A stretch of DNA of 23,207 bases from a virus. Below are positions 4,939 to 13,433 of this stretch, in pieces. The stretch covers positions 1 through 23,207 of IMG/VR virus record IMGVR_UViG_3300032246_000222; one strand, written 5' to 3'. Position numbers and translations under genes: made by a program. The stretch's first letter is position 1, and each line of letters starts with the position of its first letter. Under the pieces are notes generated by a model. It was given only the letters and a program-made list of their open reading frames with translations, was not told the origin of the DNA and ran no database searches.

Positions 4939-7473
4939 TTATTTTCCTATGTCTTTAAGATTAGTTTTGCCTTTTTGAGCGTTTTTCATCATTTCTTCTT
5001 GAAGTTTTGTTGCTTGTTTTAGTTCAGATTTACCAATGCTAAACTGTGCAGCTTTTTCACCTATTTTTTCACCAATTGTTGCTCCAAATGGAATATGTGT
5101 TGCAGCTCCTGCTTCTCTGCCAAACATAGGAAATTTTTCAGCAAACTTGCCAACTCTTTGGCCTTGTAAAGCTGCTCCTTCATAAGCATGAATACCAGGC
5201 ATGATGTAACCGCCATAATTTAATGTATGAAAAGCCCTTTGTTCTTCAGGAGTAAAAGCGTGTTCAATTTTTTTAGCTCTAGCATTAAGAATATTATTAA
5301 CTGAATTTTGATTCCAAGCGCCTGCTTTACCAGCTCCAGCTTGATAAATTTCTCTAGCCAAAGCGCCTCGCATTTCGGCTTTAGCAGCTTCAGCATATTG
5401 CATTAATTCAGGTGTAAGCTCTAAATCAAATCCTGTTCCACGAACTCGACCTTTTGAAATTTCATCAAAAGTATCATAAATATGCTTCCATTGGTCAGGC
5501 GGCATAGTATTAAGTTTTTTAGGAATTGAATCAAAGCTAGTAGCTGTTTGAACTCCATTTGGATCAACTTCACCAAATAAGTTTTTAATACCTTTAGATT
5601 CAAATATTTTCTTTTCAGCTTTATGCAGATTGTCTGCCTTTTTATATAAATCTTGACCACCAGCTAAAGCAATATCTTTATCAATTGCATTATTAATTTT
5701 GGCTACTACAGAGGCATTATCTTTAGTCCATTCGCCATTCAAAGCTTCTCTTACAGCTTTCCATGCAGCAATACTATTTGGGGGAAGAACATTTCCAGCA
5801 CGATCTTCAAAGCCAACAGTTCTAGCTAATTCAATAAGTTGTTCAGCGCTTTTGGCAACGCCTTCATTTCCTTTTAAACCAAGACCAGCTCTAAATTGTT
5901 TATTTTCTAATAAATTAGCAACAGAATTTGATTGAATAGGGTTATCGCCTACTTTTGCTCTAGCATCGTCAAAAAGCTCTTGTTTAGCTTTTTTTAAATA
6001 GCCAGTTAATCCTTCATCGCTTGCAATAGCATCATTCATCAATTGACCACGTTCATAGTCTGTAGGAAGATTCTTGCTTGCTCCGCTATTCTCAATACGC
6101 TTTTCAGCATAACGAGATAAAGCGTTTTGTTCTTCTGCAATTTGACGTTTTAGCAACTCGCTTTTAGGAGTCGGATTTGCTGATCTAGCTTCTGTATATT
6201 CTTGGCGCAAAGTATTTTCATTGCCAGTAACTACACCGCTACGAACTTGACCAGTATCTCCAAGAATTTCATTAGCAATTTGTGATCTAGTTGCTTGTTC
6301 AGCAAAAGGGGCATCTTGTGTAATCTTTGATAGTTTTACAGCAGGATATTGACCACGAATAGTTTCTTCTCCTGAAATCTTGCCTGTGTAAGGATTAATT
6401 TCAGCTTTAGCAGCACCAACTCCAGCCATTGTAGGCGCAACAGTAGGGGCAACTTGAGTAGGTTCTTCAAATTTAGGAAAACTCTTTTCAAATTGAGCTT
6501 TAAGAGCAGTTTTGGCACTTGGTAATTTAGCACCAACAGCAGTAGAAATGCTTCCAAGCATATTCTCTACATCTTCTTTTGGTATGCCTGTTTTTTTAGC
6601 AATAGTTTCTGCGCTTTCACCAACGTATTTAGCAACAGTTTCCATTGCTTGACGGCTAAACTCTTTTTGATAAGCTGGTTCTTGAGTAACGCCTAAAGCT
6701 TTACCAAATGGCTGAGATAAAGGCTCTGATACTGTTTGTGCTACTTTTGTAGCTTGTTCAGGTGTTTGTCCTACAGCTCTAGCAATAGGATAAGCAACTG
6801 AAGCTACTGTAGCTGGCACAACCCCAGCAGCAACATCGGCTACAGAAGCAACTCCAGCAGCTAATGGCCTATTTGTTTTTGTAGTCCCTTGTGAAATTTC
6901 TTCAAAACGCTTCATAAAACTAGGCGCATTGGATTCTTTTGATGTTTGCGTATCTAGTGCTTTTTGCAAATCTAATTGGGAAACAGCTTCTTGTTTTTGT
7001 GGTGTTCCAATAATTGCATTGTATAAAGCATCGTTAGAAGCAGGAGCAGATGTTTGAGTTTTTGGCTGTGTAGTGCCAAAAATAGCTTTACCACCTTTTT
7101 CCATCAAAATCATTGGCCCACTAATTACATGGCGCACAGCAGGATTATTAAGATCAATTTCTTGATCTGGCTTTAATCCAGTTCTTTCAGCTACAAACTT
7201 AATATAGCCCTCAGTATCATTTTTATCTGTAGGTGGCGCATATCTTGAAATTACACCTCTAAGGGTATTAATCTTATGTTTTGTTCCATAAGCCTTTAGA
7301 TTATCATCCATAGACTTAATGCCTTCTTCATAGCTAGAAGGCTGTTGAAAACCAGTAGATGAACCTACAGGTCGCATATTACCAACATTAAATTGGTTTG
7401 AACCGCTAGAAGGTGGTTGAACGGCTTTTGTAGGCTGAACACCTAAAATAGCATCGTATAAGGCATCAGCCAT
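4939..7473 (-). CDS. Large internal virion/DNA-ejection protein, gp16-like by position, 844 aa
   Basis: It is the last and largest of three consecutive ejection-type proteins, immediately before the collar fibre. Residues about 68-130 carry a conserved phage structural segment (INTLRGVISRYAPP, then TEGYIKFVAERTGL, and PAVRHVISGPMILMEKG) that I know from virion-associated proteins of several podo- and siphophages. Two copies of a short motif, ALYDAILG (4-11) and ALYNAIIG (149-156), flank it. The remainder is Ala/Lys/Glu-rich and helical with a hydrophobic Ala/Val stretch near 205-235, as expected for proteins that line an ejection channel through the envelope. P22 gp16 is about 609 aa; this is longer. 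The start ATG shares TAATG with the upstream stop. No catalytic transglycosylase motif was convincingly seen. Confidence 0.7.
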   Translation of the reverse strand: MADALYDAILGVQPTKAVQPPSSGSNQFNVGNMRPVGSSTGFQQPSSYEEGIKSMDDNLKAYGTKHKINTLRGVISRYAPPTDKNDTEGYIKFVAERTGLKPDQEIDLNNPAVRHVISGPMILMEKGGKAIFGTTQPKTQTSAPASNDALYNAIIGTPQKQEAVSQLDLQKALDTQTSKESNAPSFMKRFEEISQGTTKTNRPLAAGVASVADVAAGVVPATVASVAYPIARAVGQTPEQATKVAQTVSEPLSQPFGKALGVTQEPAYQKEFSRQAMETVAKYVGESAETIAKKTGIPKEDVENMLGSISTAVGAKLPSAKTALKAQFEKSFPKFEEPTQVAPTVAPTMAGVGAAKAEINPYTGKISGEETIRGQYPAVKLSKITQDAPFAEQATRSQIANEILGDTGQVRSGVVTGNENTLRQEYTEARSANPTPKSELLKRQIAEEQNALSRYAEKRIENSGASKNLPTDYERGQLMNDAIASDEGLTGYLKKAKQELFDDARAKVGDNPIQSNSVANLLENKQFRAGLGLKGNEGVAKSAEQLIELARTVGFEDRAGNVLPPNSIAAWKAVREALNGEWTKDNASVVAKINNAIDKDIALAGGQDLYKKADNLHKAEKKIFESKGIKNLFGEVDPNGVQTATSFDSIPKKLNTMPPDQWKHIYDTFDEISKGRVRGTGFDLELTPELMQYAEAAKAEMRGALAREIYQAGAGKAGAWNQNSVNNILNARAKKIEHAFTPEEQRAFHTLNYGGYIMPGIHAYEGAALQGQRVGKFAEKFPMFGREAGAATHIPFGATIGEKIGEKAAQFSIGKSELKQATKLQEEMMKNAQKGKTNLKDIGK

Positions 7474-8759
7474 TATAAAGTTCCTGTAGTTTCTAACTTC
7501 TGTAGATTCAAATATTTAGTAGCTAATTCTTTACGCTTTTGTTCAGATAATCCAGAACTTTTAATATATTGTTGAACAGCTTGTGCGCCATTTGCACCAC
7601 CGCCACTTTTATCAAAAATATATTTCATTTCAAATACTGAATTGTCATTTGCGTTTTTATTCCACATTGACAAGAAATGTTTAGCATTAGCATCGCCAAA
7701 TTTTTCTGATGCAACTCTTAATCCTGTAGCTTGCATATTTTTATTTTCAAGATTTGCGGCATTACGTCTTGCAATATTAACAAGAACTTTAGGATCATAA
7801 GTGACAGTACCATTAGCGTGAGCTAATAATGCTTGCCCTGATACTGTATCTAATGAACCGCCTTCTGCTTTAATCTGCGCAATTTGTGCATTTGCTAAAT
7901 CTTTAGATAATTGTTGATATTCAGGTGTTCCAATTTTTGCCATTAATGCACGTTCAGCAGTTCCTGCTGCGCCACCAAAAAATGTGCTGCCAGCAATTTT
8001 TTCAGCTTGATCAATTAAAGCATCATAATTTTGTCGAACTGATCCATAATTTTGTTGGGCATTAGAAAGCGTTGTTCTAATTTTTTCACCAAATTGACGA
8101 TCAGGTTCTTCGCTAGGTAATTGCGCTCTAGGTTGACCAGCTTGAGGAATTGGATAACTAAGTTTTTCAGGCTGACTAAATGGCTCTGCGCTTGTTGGTG
8201 CATTTGTTTGTGGTGCGCTTGGAGCTTGTGGAGCAGCTTTAAAGTATTCTGGTGGGTTTAATGCAGCTTGAGCTTGTTGATCTAAGCCAGCTACCATGCG
8301 AGTTTTAAGAAATTGTCTTAAGCCTTGACCATTTGTTTGCATAACAGCTTCAAGATATGGAGCATTAAGTTCTTCAGCTTTAGCTGGATCTAAACCCAAC
8401 TCTACGGCTGCTTTAGCTTGTCTTTCCACTAATCTAGCAATTTTTTCTTTATTTGCTGCTGCAAACTGTGGGTCTTGCTCTGCTTGAACAATTATAGGAT
8501 CATTGATTAAAGCAATTTGATTTCTACGCATTTTGTCAGCAAAATCTGTATCTAAACCTAATTTGGCTTTTTTAGCAGCAACTTGCGCAGATTCAGATGT
8601 AGCTATACCAGCTTGTATTTCTGGCGCTAATAAAGCTTTTTCTTTTTGCAACGCAGTAGAGCTACGGCCTAAACTTACCAGATCAGCAATAGACATACCT
8701 TTTTGAGGTTGAACATTGCTATAAATACTAGGGTCGGCTACTTGACTAATTGCTGCCAT
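7473..8759 (-). CDS. Ejection/internal virion protein, gp20-like by position, 428 aa
   Basis: The product is Ala/Gln-rich and mostly helical. It begins with a soluble stretch and a helical region (about residues 25-160). It then has a Pro/Ala/Gln-rich low-complexity linker (about 167-215) and a second helical half that ends at a short basic tail. There is no signal peptide or clear membrane segment. In P22 the genes for ejection proteins 7, 20 and 16 are adjacent in this order. Here the middle gene has the same position, comparable length (P22 gp20 is 471 aa) and comparable composition. It is expected to be packaged in the capsid and ejected to help build the conduit for DNA. The assignment is by synteny, not by motif. 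Confidence 0.65.
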   Translation of the reverse strand: MAAISQVADPSIYSNVQPQKGMSIADLVSLGRSSTALQKEKALLAPEIQAGIATSESAQVAAKKAKLGLDTDFADKMRRNQIALINDPIIVQAEQDPQFAAANKEKIARLVERQAKAAVELGLDPAKAEELNAPYLEAVMQTNGQGLRQFLKTRMVAGLDQQAQAALNPPEYFKAAPQAPSAPQTNAPTSAEPFSQPEKLSYPIPQAGQPRAQLPSEEPDRQFGEKIRTTLSNAQQNYGSVRQNYDALIDQAEKIAGSTFFGGAAGTAERALMAKIGTPEYQQLSKDLANAQIAQIKAEGGSLDTVSGQALLAHANGTVTYDPKVLVNIARRNAANLENKNMQATGLRVASEKFGDANAKHFLSMWNKNANDNSVFEMKYIFDKSGGGANGAQAVQQYIKSSGLSEQKRKELATKYLNLQKLETTGTL

Positions 8760-8768
8760 TTTTATTCC

Positions 8769-9536
8769 TTAAGCTACATAAATTGGGTTTGCTATATTTC
8801 CACCAGCTTGAGTTGGGCCTACTTGATTATTGTATGTAAATCCAGCATTATTACTTCCGCTTAATCCCATATTTGCATAAGGATTTGCGTTCATACTATT
8901 TAAAGCTGTATAACCAAGCATATTTCCTGCTGTATTGGCTACGTTTCCATAAATATTGCCTTGGGCAACTTGTGATGCAGCTTGAGCATTAGCATTTGCA
9001 AGTCCTACGTTTGCAATGTTTGTGCCTGTACCTAACAAAGTATTTGCTTGTCCTTGTGTGCCTGTCATCCCATAGCCAGCTATTTGATTCAAATTAGAAT
9101 AAATATTAGAACGTTGTTGCTGATATTGGTTAAAAGCATTTGCATATTCGTTAGAAGCAAAATTTTGAGTGTAGTCTTGCAATGCTCTTGAAGCATTTCC
9201 ACTTATTGCACCGCCTGTAGCATTTTGTGCTTGATTTAAAGCTGTTTGGCCTTGACCTAATCTAAAACCATAACCAGGGGCTAAAGTTGCGTTTAAATCT
9301 TGATTAGTAAACTGATGCGTAAAATAAGGGTCTGTGCTGATGGTATTAAGCGCAGTAATCCCTTTAGCCGTGTATGGTGCATATAAATCAGCAGCACCTT
9401 GACCAGTAGATAATAATTGACCTTGCGCTCTTGCAGCAGCATCTGCTTGTGATTGAGCAGCACTTTTAGTGGCTTCACTTTGCAAATAACCACCAACCAA
9501 TGAACCGCCTATAACGGCAACAGCTACCCAAGACAT
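8769..9536 (-). CDS. Ejection/DNA-transfer protein, gp7-like, 255 aa
   Basis: The N terminus has a glycine-rich hydrophobic segment (about 3-18, WVAVAVIGGSLVGGYLQ) followed by an Ala/Gln helix with repeated AAQSQADAAARAQ. The centre carries a motif typical of phage DNA-transfer proteins: LAPGYGFRLGQGQTAL (about 85-100), SGNASRALQDY and NEYANAFNQYQQQR. The C-terminal third is Asn/Ala/Gly-rich low complexity. P22 gp7 (229 aa) has a similar size and place as first of the ejection set. It is thought to leave the virion first and reach the periplasm or outer membrane. It follows the cupin-like gene by two bases and precedes the gp20-like gene by nine. Confidence 0.78.
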   Translation of the reverse strand: MSWVAVAVIGGSLVGGYLQSEATKSAAQSQADAAARAQGQLLSTGQGAADLYAPYTAKGITALNTISTDPYFTHQFTNQDLNATLAPGYGFRLGQGQTALNQAQNATGGAISGNASRALQDYTQNFASNEYANAFNQYQQQRSNIYSNLNQIAGYGMTGTQGQANTLLGTGTNIANVGLANANAQAASQVAQGNIYGNVANTAGNMLGYTALNSMNANPYANMGLSGSNNAGFTYNNQVGPTQAGGNIANPIYVA

Positions 9537-9538
9537 AT

Positions 9539-10003
9539 TTATCCTTCCAAAGCCATTTTTTGGCTCTCAATAACGATTTTTTTCAATTTATTACTCGAAT
9601 CAAATAATGCAGTTTCATCAGGCTCAATTAATTCTGTTTCAATTTCATCTAAATCAGTTTTGTCTGTTTTATGAACAGTAATTCCTATAGCATCAGATAA
9701 AGCAAAAGTTACCCTTTTTGTACCAGGTTTTGACTCGATTATATCGCCTGGAAGCAGTTTTTTCATCCCATTTTCAGTCCAAGCTATGATTTCACCCATA
9801 GCGCACATAAAAAAATGATCTTTTTTGTGAACTTTGCCAACTATTAACGTGCCTGCTGGTCTTGTTAACTTTCTGCAATACATACCTTCAGAAAAGTAAT
9901 GGTCTGTTTTTAGCTCAACTTGTGGCATAACAGTCATTTCAGCTTGCAATCGCAATATCTGTTCTTGGGTAGGAATACCCATTTTTTCAATAATTTCAGA
10001 CAT
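9539..10003 (-). CDS. Cupin-like protein in the tail/ejection cluster, 154 aa
   Basis: The central region (about residues 33-112) reads as a small beta-barrel of cupin type: YFSEGMYCRKLTRPAGTLIVG, then HKKDHFF with His59 and His63. Next are GEIIAW with Glu71, LLPGDIIESKPGTKR, and a strand ending in TVH with His111. The His, Glu and final His are arranged like cupin metal ligands, although the first motif is irregular. The flanking parts are helical: an N-terminal helix QEQILRLQAEM and an acidic C-terminal segment with DLDEIETELIEPDE. Cupin-like proteins of this type recur in phage structural clusters, where the function is not established. The start overlaps the preceding 78-aa gene by eight bases. 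Confidence 0.65.
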   Translation of the reverse strand: MSEIIEKMGIPTQEQILRLQAEMTVMPQVELKTDHYFSEGMYCRKLTRPAGTLIVGKVHKKDHFFMCAMGEIIAWTENGMKKLLPGDIIESKPGTKRVTFALSDAIGITVHKTDKTDLDEIETELIEPDETALFDSSNKLKKIVIESQKMALEG

Positions 10004-10232
10004 TGTAATAAGGCACTTTAAATGGCTTGCCGTTCACAGTTACATTAATAAATCCTACAGGATTGCTAGGTAGCGTTCCTGTGCCTTTTGTTGCTGTTCC
10101 TGCGCTTGTAAAATTGAGTAAATTCAAAAAATACTGTTGCCACGCTCTTGTGGGCATTTTGGTCTGCTCGTCAAGAACAGGGGTATTTGGATAAATATTG
10201 TTTTGAGATGTACCCCATAGCACGTTAGCCAT
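9996..10232 (-). CDS. Small virion-associated protein, 78 aa
   Basis: This short product has an N-terminal segment with NNIYPNTPVLDEQTKMPTRAWQQYFLNLL (about residues 11-39) containing a W-x-x-Y-F helix. A Gly/Thr linker and a C-terminal beta hairpin GFINVTVNGKPFKVPYYNV follow. That ending is one I associate with small podophage virion proteins and fibre termini. It starts at a TAATG junction with the gp10-like gene and overlaps the cupin-like gene by eight bases, so all three are probably translated in series. In P22 gp26 (tail needle) follows gp10, but this product is far too short and lacks the long coiled coil. A small tail-hub component is the best guess. Confidence 0.6.
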   Translation of the reverse strand: MANVLWGTSQNNIYPNTPVLDEQTKMPTRAWQQYFLNLLNFTSAGTATKGTGTLPSNPVGFINVTVNGKPFKVPYYNV

Positions 10233-12454
10233 TAATTATCCCCTTGACTAGCTTTTAAGTTAGCAGACACTATTACGCATTTTACAGGATCAGTTACAGA
10301 AACCTCAAAAATACGATCACGAGCTGTACCTAATCTGCGCCAAATCGCACGATTCTTATATTTTCCTTGTTGGCCTATTTTTGACCAATGCTCATTGCTC
10401 CAAGTTGAGCCACCATCGTTTGACCAACGTAACATTGCTTGTGGATTAGTTAAAGTATTGTTAGCTGATACTTGATTTGCAAAGCCTAAAATGTCAATTT
10501 GATTTGCACCAATAGTTAATGCGCCATTAGCAGGGATAAAATAAGCACTACCCAAATAGTTATTATTAGTATTATCTGTTTGTGTGCCACCAATACCAAC
10601 GCCCGGCTGAAACTGAATTTGTAATTCATCAAAATATTGACGTTGCAAATCTGCAACCAAATGTGGCGCTCTACGCAATCTGCGAATTTCATTGCCATTA
10701 TCTGTGTAATTATTGGCATCTAAAGAATAAATATTGCCATTTTGCCAATCGCCCACTAAATTTAGATTTTGAAAGTTAGCATGGCAATTAGAGCGATGAC
10801 GATGGTATGTATTGGTGGTATCTACCCATAACCATTTGTGCCATAGTTGAGTTGCTAAGTCATATACCCATGTAATATCTAATGTAGGAAATGAAATAAC
10901 ATAACATTCATGGCCTTCTATTTGATAAGTATAGGCAATAGCATCTGATACTACTTGATTAGCTAAAGTGTTTTCTACTGCATGGGTGCTAATTCTTTCT
11001 GGAAAATACCCATTCATTACTACAATTTCTGCTTGACCACGAGTATTTTTTGCCAAATAAGCAAAAGAATTGCCAATACGAGATATTGAAAATTTAGCAG
11101 CAATACCATGTTGAGAAGATGAGCCAGGAATACGCTGAAAAGCAAATGGGAATGTTCCTACATCTGACCAGACTTCGGAAGTTGTTTCGCCTAATAAATA
11201 GACTTGACCGTGATCTGCTACCAAAGAAACAAGATTATCAGGGCCTGTAAACTTACTTGCAAAGCTCAATCCATAGGTAATTGGACTTAATAAATTAGAA
11301 GCTGCCCATTGTTGAGTGCCAGGATAATTGTAAATAAAATAGTTATCAACAATATCAACTACGTCTGCACCTTGAAACGCACCATCTGTGCTTGGCAATA
11401 CGCTAAAGTTTAAAGCGTACATTGTTCTAGAGGCTACAGTTTGACTGTTATTAATAACATAGTTACCTGTTGATCCTGTGCCTGTGCCAAAAGTAACAGT
11501 AAGGGTTAACCCTGTGCCTGCACCATTAGTAGTTGTAGAAACAGGACTAGCAGGGACAGATGTATAAGCACCTGAAAATGTTTGAGAAAGCGTAGAAACT
11601 GCACCAGAGCCTCCAATTGCCGTAACTGTATAAGTAGCAGGACTATTGCCATAAACACCACCTGTGACCGTTATAGTGTCATTTACAGCATATCCTGTGC
11701 CAGCAGTAGCAATAGAAGTTGTAAGAATTGTGCCACTACCTAAAGCAGTAATAATTGTGCCTGACGTTACGCCTGTGCCTGTGATGGTTTGACCTGGATA
11801 TAACGTACCGCTAGTTGCTGTTACGGTTAAAGTTGTGCCTGATGTTGAAGCCGTTAAAACTGATGCAACTGCTACAGAAGTCATTGTTATTGCTGTCGAA
11901 ATAGTAACAGAATTATTAATAGTCCAGCTTGTGCCTGATCCTCCTGTAATAACAGTAGCATTAGGAACTCCAATACCAAATAAAGCTTGCCCTGTGGTTA
12001 TTGTTCCACTTGATACGCTAACAATCGTTAAAGTTGTGCCTGAAATAGTAGCATTAAAAGTTGCTGTAGCAGGGGTAGAAATACGCCATGTATAACGATA
12101 TGAGCCGTCTGTAATATAGACGTTTAAACCGTTATCTGTAATTCCTACGTTGCCTGTGCTAGTGTTTAATTGACCTATGATGGTAGGTGTAAAGTTGCTT
12201 GTTAAAATATAAACGTATGCTCCACAGACTGCTACCAAATAGCTACCACCTGATAGCGTTCTCATGCCCCTTACTTGAGCTTGAGCAGATAATAGAACTT
12301 GAGAAGTAAGACCAGGAGTAGGATATAAAGCAACAACGCCTCGTGTGCCTTGACCTTTAGCTGGATCAATTTCAGGCCTCCAATTGATACATTCTTGAGC
12401 ATCTTGATATATAGAGGGGGCTGTATAGGCTGCGCCTACGAATCCAAAGTCCAT
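10232..12454 (-). CDS. gp10-like packaged-DNA stabilisation / tail hub protein with large insertion, 740 aa
   Basis: Residues 1-130 and 346-740 fit the P22 gp10-type stabilisation protein. The N terminus has CINWRPEIDPAKG, and after the insert come GADVVDIVDNYFIYNYPGTQ, GQVYLLGETTSEVWSDVG and FPFAFQRIPGSSSQHGIAA. In P22, gp10 (472 aa) binds under gp4 and closes the head channel. Without residues about 131-345 this protein would be about 525 aa. The insert is Ser/Thr/Gly-rich beta repeat material, described separately. The rest (about 560-740) includes WVYDLATQLWHKW and an RRLRRAPHL segment. The gene shares TAATG junctions with both neighbours, the gp4-like gene upstream and the 78-aa gene downstream. 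Confidence 0.85.
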   Translation of the reverse strand: MDFGFVGAAYTAPSIYQDAQECINWRPEIDPAKGQGTRGVVALYPTPGLTSQVLLSAQAQVRGMRTLSGGSYLVAVCGAYVYILTSNFTPTIIGQLNTSTGNVGITDNGLNVYITDGSYRYTWRISTPATATFNATISGTTLTIVSVSSGTITTGQALFGIGVPNATVITGGSGTSWTINNSVTISTAITMTSVAVASVLTASTSGTTLTVTATSGTLYPGQTITGTGVTSGTIITALGSGTILTTSIATAGTGYAVNDTITVTGGVYGNSPATYTVTAIGGSGAVSTLSQTFSGAYTSVPASPVSTTTNGAGTGLTLTVTFGTGTGSTGNYVINNSQTVASRTMYALNFSVLPSTDGAFQGADVVDIVDNYFIYNYPGTQQWAASNLLSPITYGLSFASKFTGPDNLVSLVADHGQVYLLGETTSEVWSDVGTFPFAFQRIPGSSSQHGIAAKFSISRIGNSFAYLAKNTRGQAEIVVMNGYFPERISTHAVENTLANQVVSDAIAYTYQIEGHECYVISFPTLDITWVYDLATQLWHKWLWVDTTNTYHRHRSNCHANFQNLNLVGDWQNGNIYSLDANNYTDNGNEIRRLRRAPHLVADLQRQYFDELQIQFQPGVGIGGTQTDNTNNNYLGSAYFIPANGALTIGANQIDILGFANQVSANNTLTNPQAMLRWSNDGGSTWSNEHWSKIGQQGKYKNRAIWRRLGTARDRIFEVSVTDPVKCVIVSANLKASQGDN
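11420..12064 (-). repeat. Nested beta-repeat insertion inside the gp10-like gene
   Basis: Codons about 131-345 encode two copies of a phage beta module with the pattern SGTTLT(I/V)...SGT...GQ...G.GV...T.IT. Copy one spans about 135-193. Copy two begins at about 202 (STSGTTLTVTATSG) and is interrupted after GTIITALGSG (about 241). It resumes near 328 with TGNYVINNSQTVAS. The interruption (about 245-325) is another known kind of repeat, starting GTGYAVNDTITVTGG and including GSGAVSTLSQTFSGAYTS. The modules look like surface-exposed decorations. On the + strand the region reads as a spurious frame at 11835-12095. Confidence 0.7.
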
Positions 12455-13431
12455 TATCTAAAGAATCCACCAGAAAGAATCCAACCAGCATCTTTTTGAC
12501 GAGATGCCAACATTGCATCAGCAAATCTTGCAGATTGCACAGGTTTCATGTTTGTACGTTTTACAGTTGCTTTTGCTTGTGCTGCGTATGCGTTAATCAT
12601 GCCTATTTGCGTAGGATTGACTTTGCCATACATAGGCATTAATCGTTCTGCCAAACACCATCTTAATGCCATTGAATAACCTTGTGGCAAAATTACTGGG
12701 TCATAAAGACTTGCATAATTTTGAAACAAATTGTCTGTAAAGATGTGCATTTCACCTTGCGATGGATTAGGCCATACATAAATGTTGCCTAATGTTTCGC
12801 TTGGCTGATAATAAAGCGCTTTAGGCCAAGGGCCGTTTAACGTCTTTAAACCAATCATTTCATATTCTTCAACCGCCAATATAGCAATAGGGTAATCTAA
12901 ACCACCATTGTTAATAGGAATACCGTTAGAGTTGGTATTAATCCTTACAAACGCTGAATCAATGCTTAATGGGCGTTGATAGTAAAGATTAATGGTTTCA
13001 GAAGTAATAGCAGTTGTATATGCAATATTTAATTGATATGTGCCTGCTTCGTTGACGTTATTGCCTGCACCTGTAAGCATTGCAACAATTTTAGTTCCTG
13101 ATGTAATGCCTGTACCACTAAGGGTTTGCCCTACATTGATAGCCCCTGAACTAATCCCTGTTACTGTCAAAATATTACCAGAAATTGAACCTGTGATAAT
13201 TGCGCCAATTTGACCGGTTGGCCCAATAGTATATTGAGTTTGTCCTGGCACAATCGGAAATACAATTTCATTCTTGTAATAAACCATCATTTCTTCGTTT
13301 GACCATTGATCTACAAGATCATTGAGCATATCAAACGCATCAGCAGTTGCTTCAGGAGTTGGAGTTTCACCAGCTTCTAATGCACCTATGTCTTTTAAAG
13401 CTCTAGAAATAATGTCTATTGGCTGGGTCAT
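12454..13431 (-). CDS. gp4-like head-tail adaptor with beta insertion, 325 aa
   Basis: The N terminus (IISRALKDIGALEAGETPTPEATADAFDMLNDLVDQWS, about residues 8-44) is the helical start of P22 gp4-type adaptors. The C terminus has a helical region with LRWCLAERLMPMYGK and ATVKRTNMK. The segment after YTIGPTG (about 66-73) is normally followed by the strand RP..I.SAFVRI. Here YQRPLSIDSAFVRI comes about 80 residues later because of a beta-module insertion. P22 gp4 is 166 aa; longer versions of about 200-250 aa exist in other phages. It should bind the portal bottom and the gp10-like hub. Its stop and the gp10-like start share TAATG. Confidence 0.8.
   Translation of the reverse strand: MTQPIDIISRALKDIGALEAGETPTPEATADAFDMLNDLVDQWSNEEMMVYYKNEIVFPIVPGQTQYTIGPTGQIGAIITGSISGNILTVTGISSGAINVGQTLSGTGITSGTKIVAMLTGAGNNVNEAGTYQLNIAYTTAITSETINLYYQRPLSIDSAFVRINTNSNGIPINNGGLDYPIAILAVEEYEMIGLKTLNGPWPKALYYQPSETLGNIYVWPNPSQGEMHIFTDNLFQNYASLYDPVILPQGYSMALRWCLAERLMPMYGKVNPTQIGMINAYAAQAKATVKRTNMKPVQSARFADAMLASRQKDAGWILSGGFFR
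12985..13203 (-). repeat. Beta-module insertion in the gp4-like gene
   Basis: Codons about 77-149 encode GSISGNILTVTGISSG, then GQTLSGTGITSGTKI and a closing strand ending TSETINLYY. The pattern is the same as the two modules in the adjacent gp10-like gene (for example SGTTLTVTATSG and GQTITGTGVTSGT), with about 60% residue identity by eye over the conserved half. The flanks join smoothly into an ordinary gp4-like fold when the insert is removed, so it appears to be a discrete insertion. Confidence 0.65.
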
Positions 13432-13433
13432 AA

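Noticed and set aside
5421-5660. Leu/Lys-rich alternate frames inside the 844-aa ejection gene (also 6336-6557)
   Set aside because: Shadow frames of the Ala/Lys-rich ejection protein; no binding sites and atypical composition.
4939-7473. Lytic transglycosylase domain in the large ejection protein
   Set aside because: Some ejection proteins carry one, but no convincing catalytic Glu motif of that fold was found here.
11835-12095. 86-codon + strand frame opposite the gp10 insertion
   Set aside because: Antisense reading of Ser/Thr repeats; composition (Val, Ile, Pro) explained by this.
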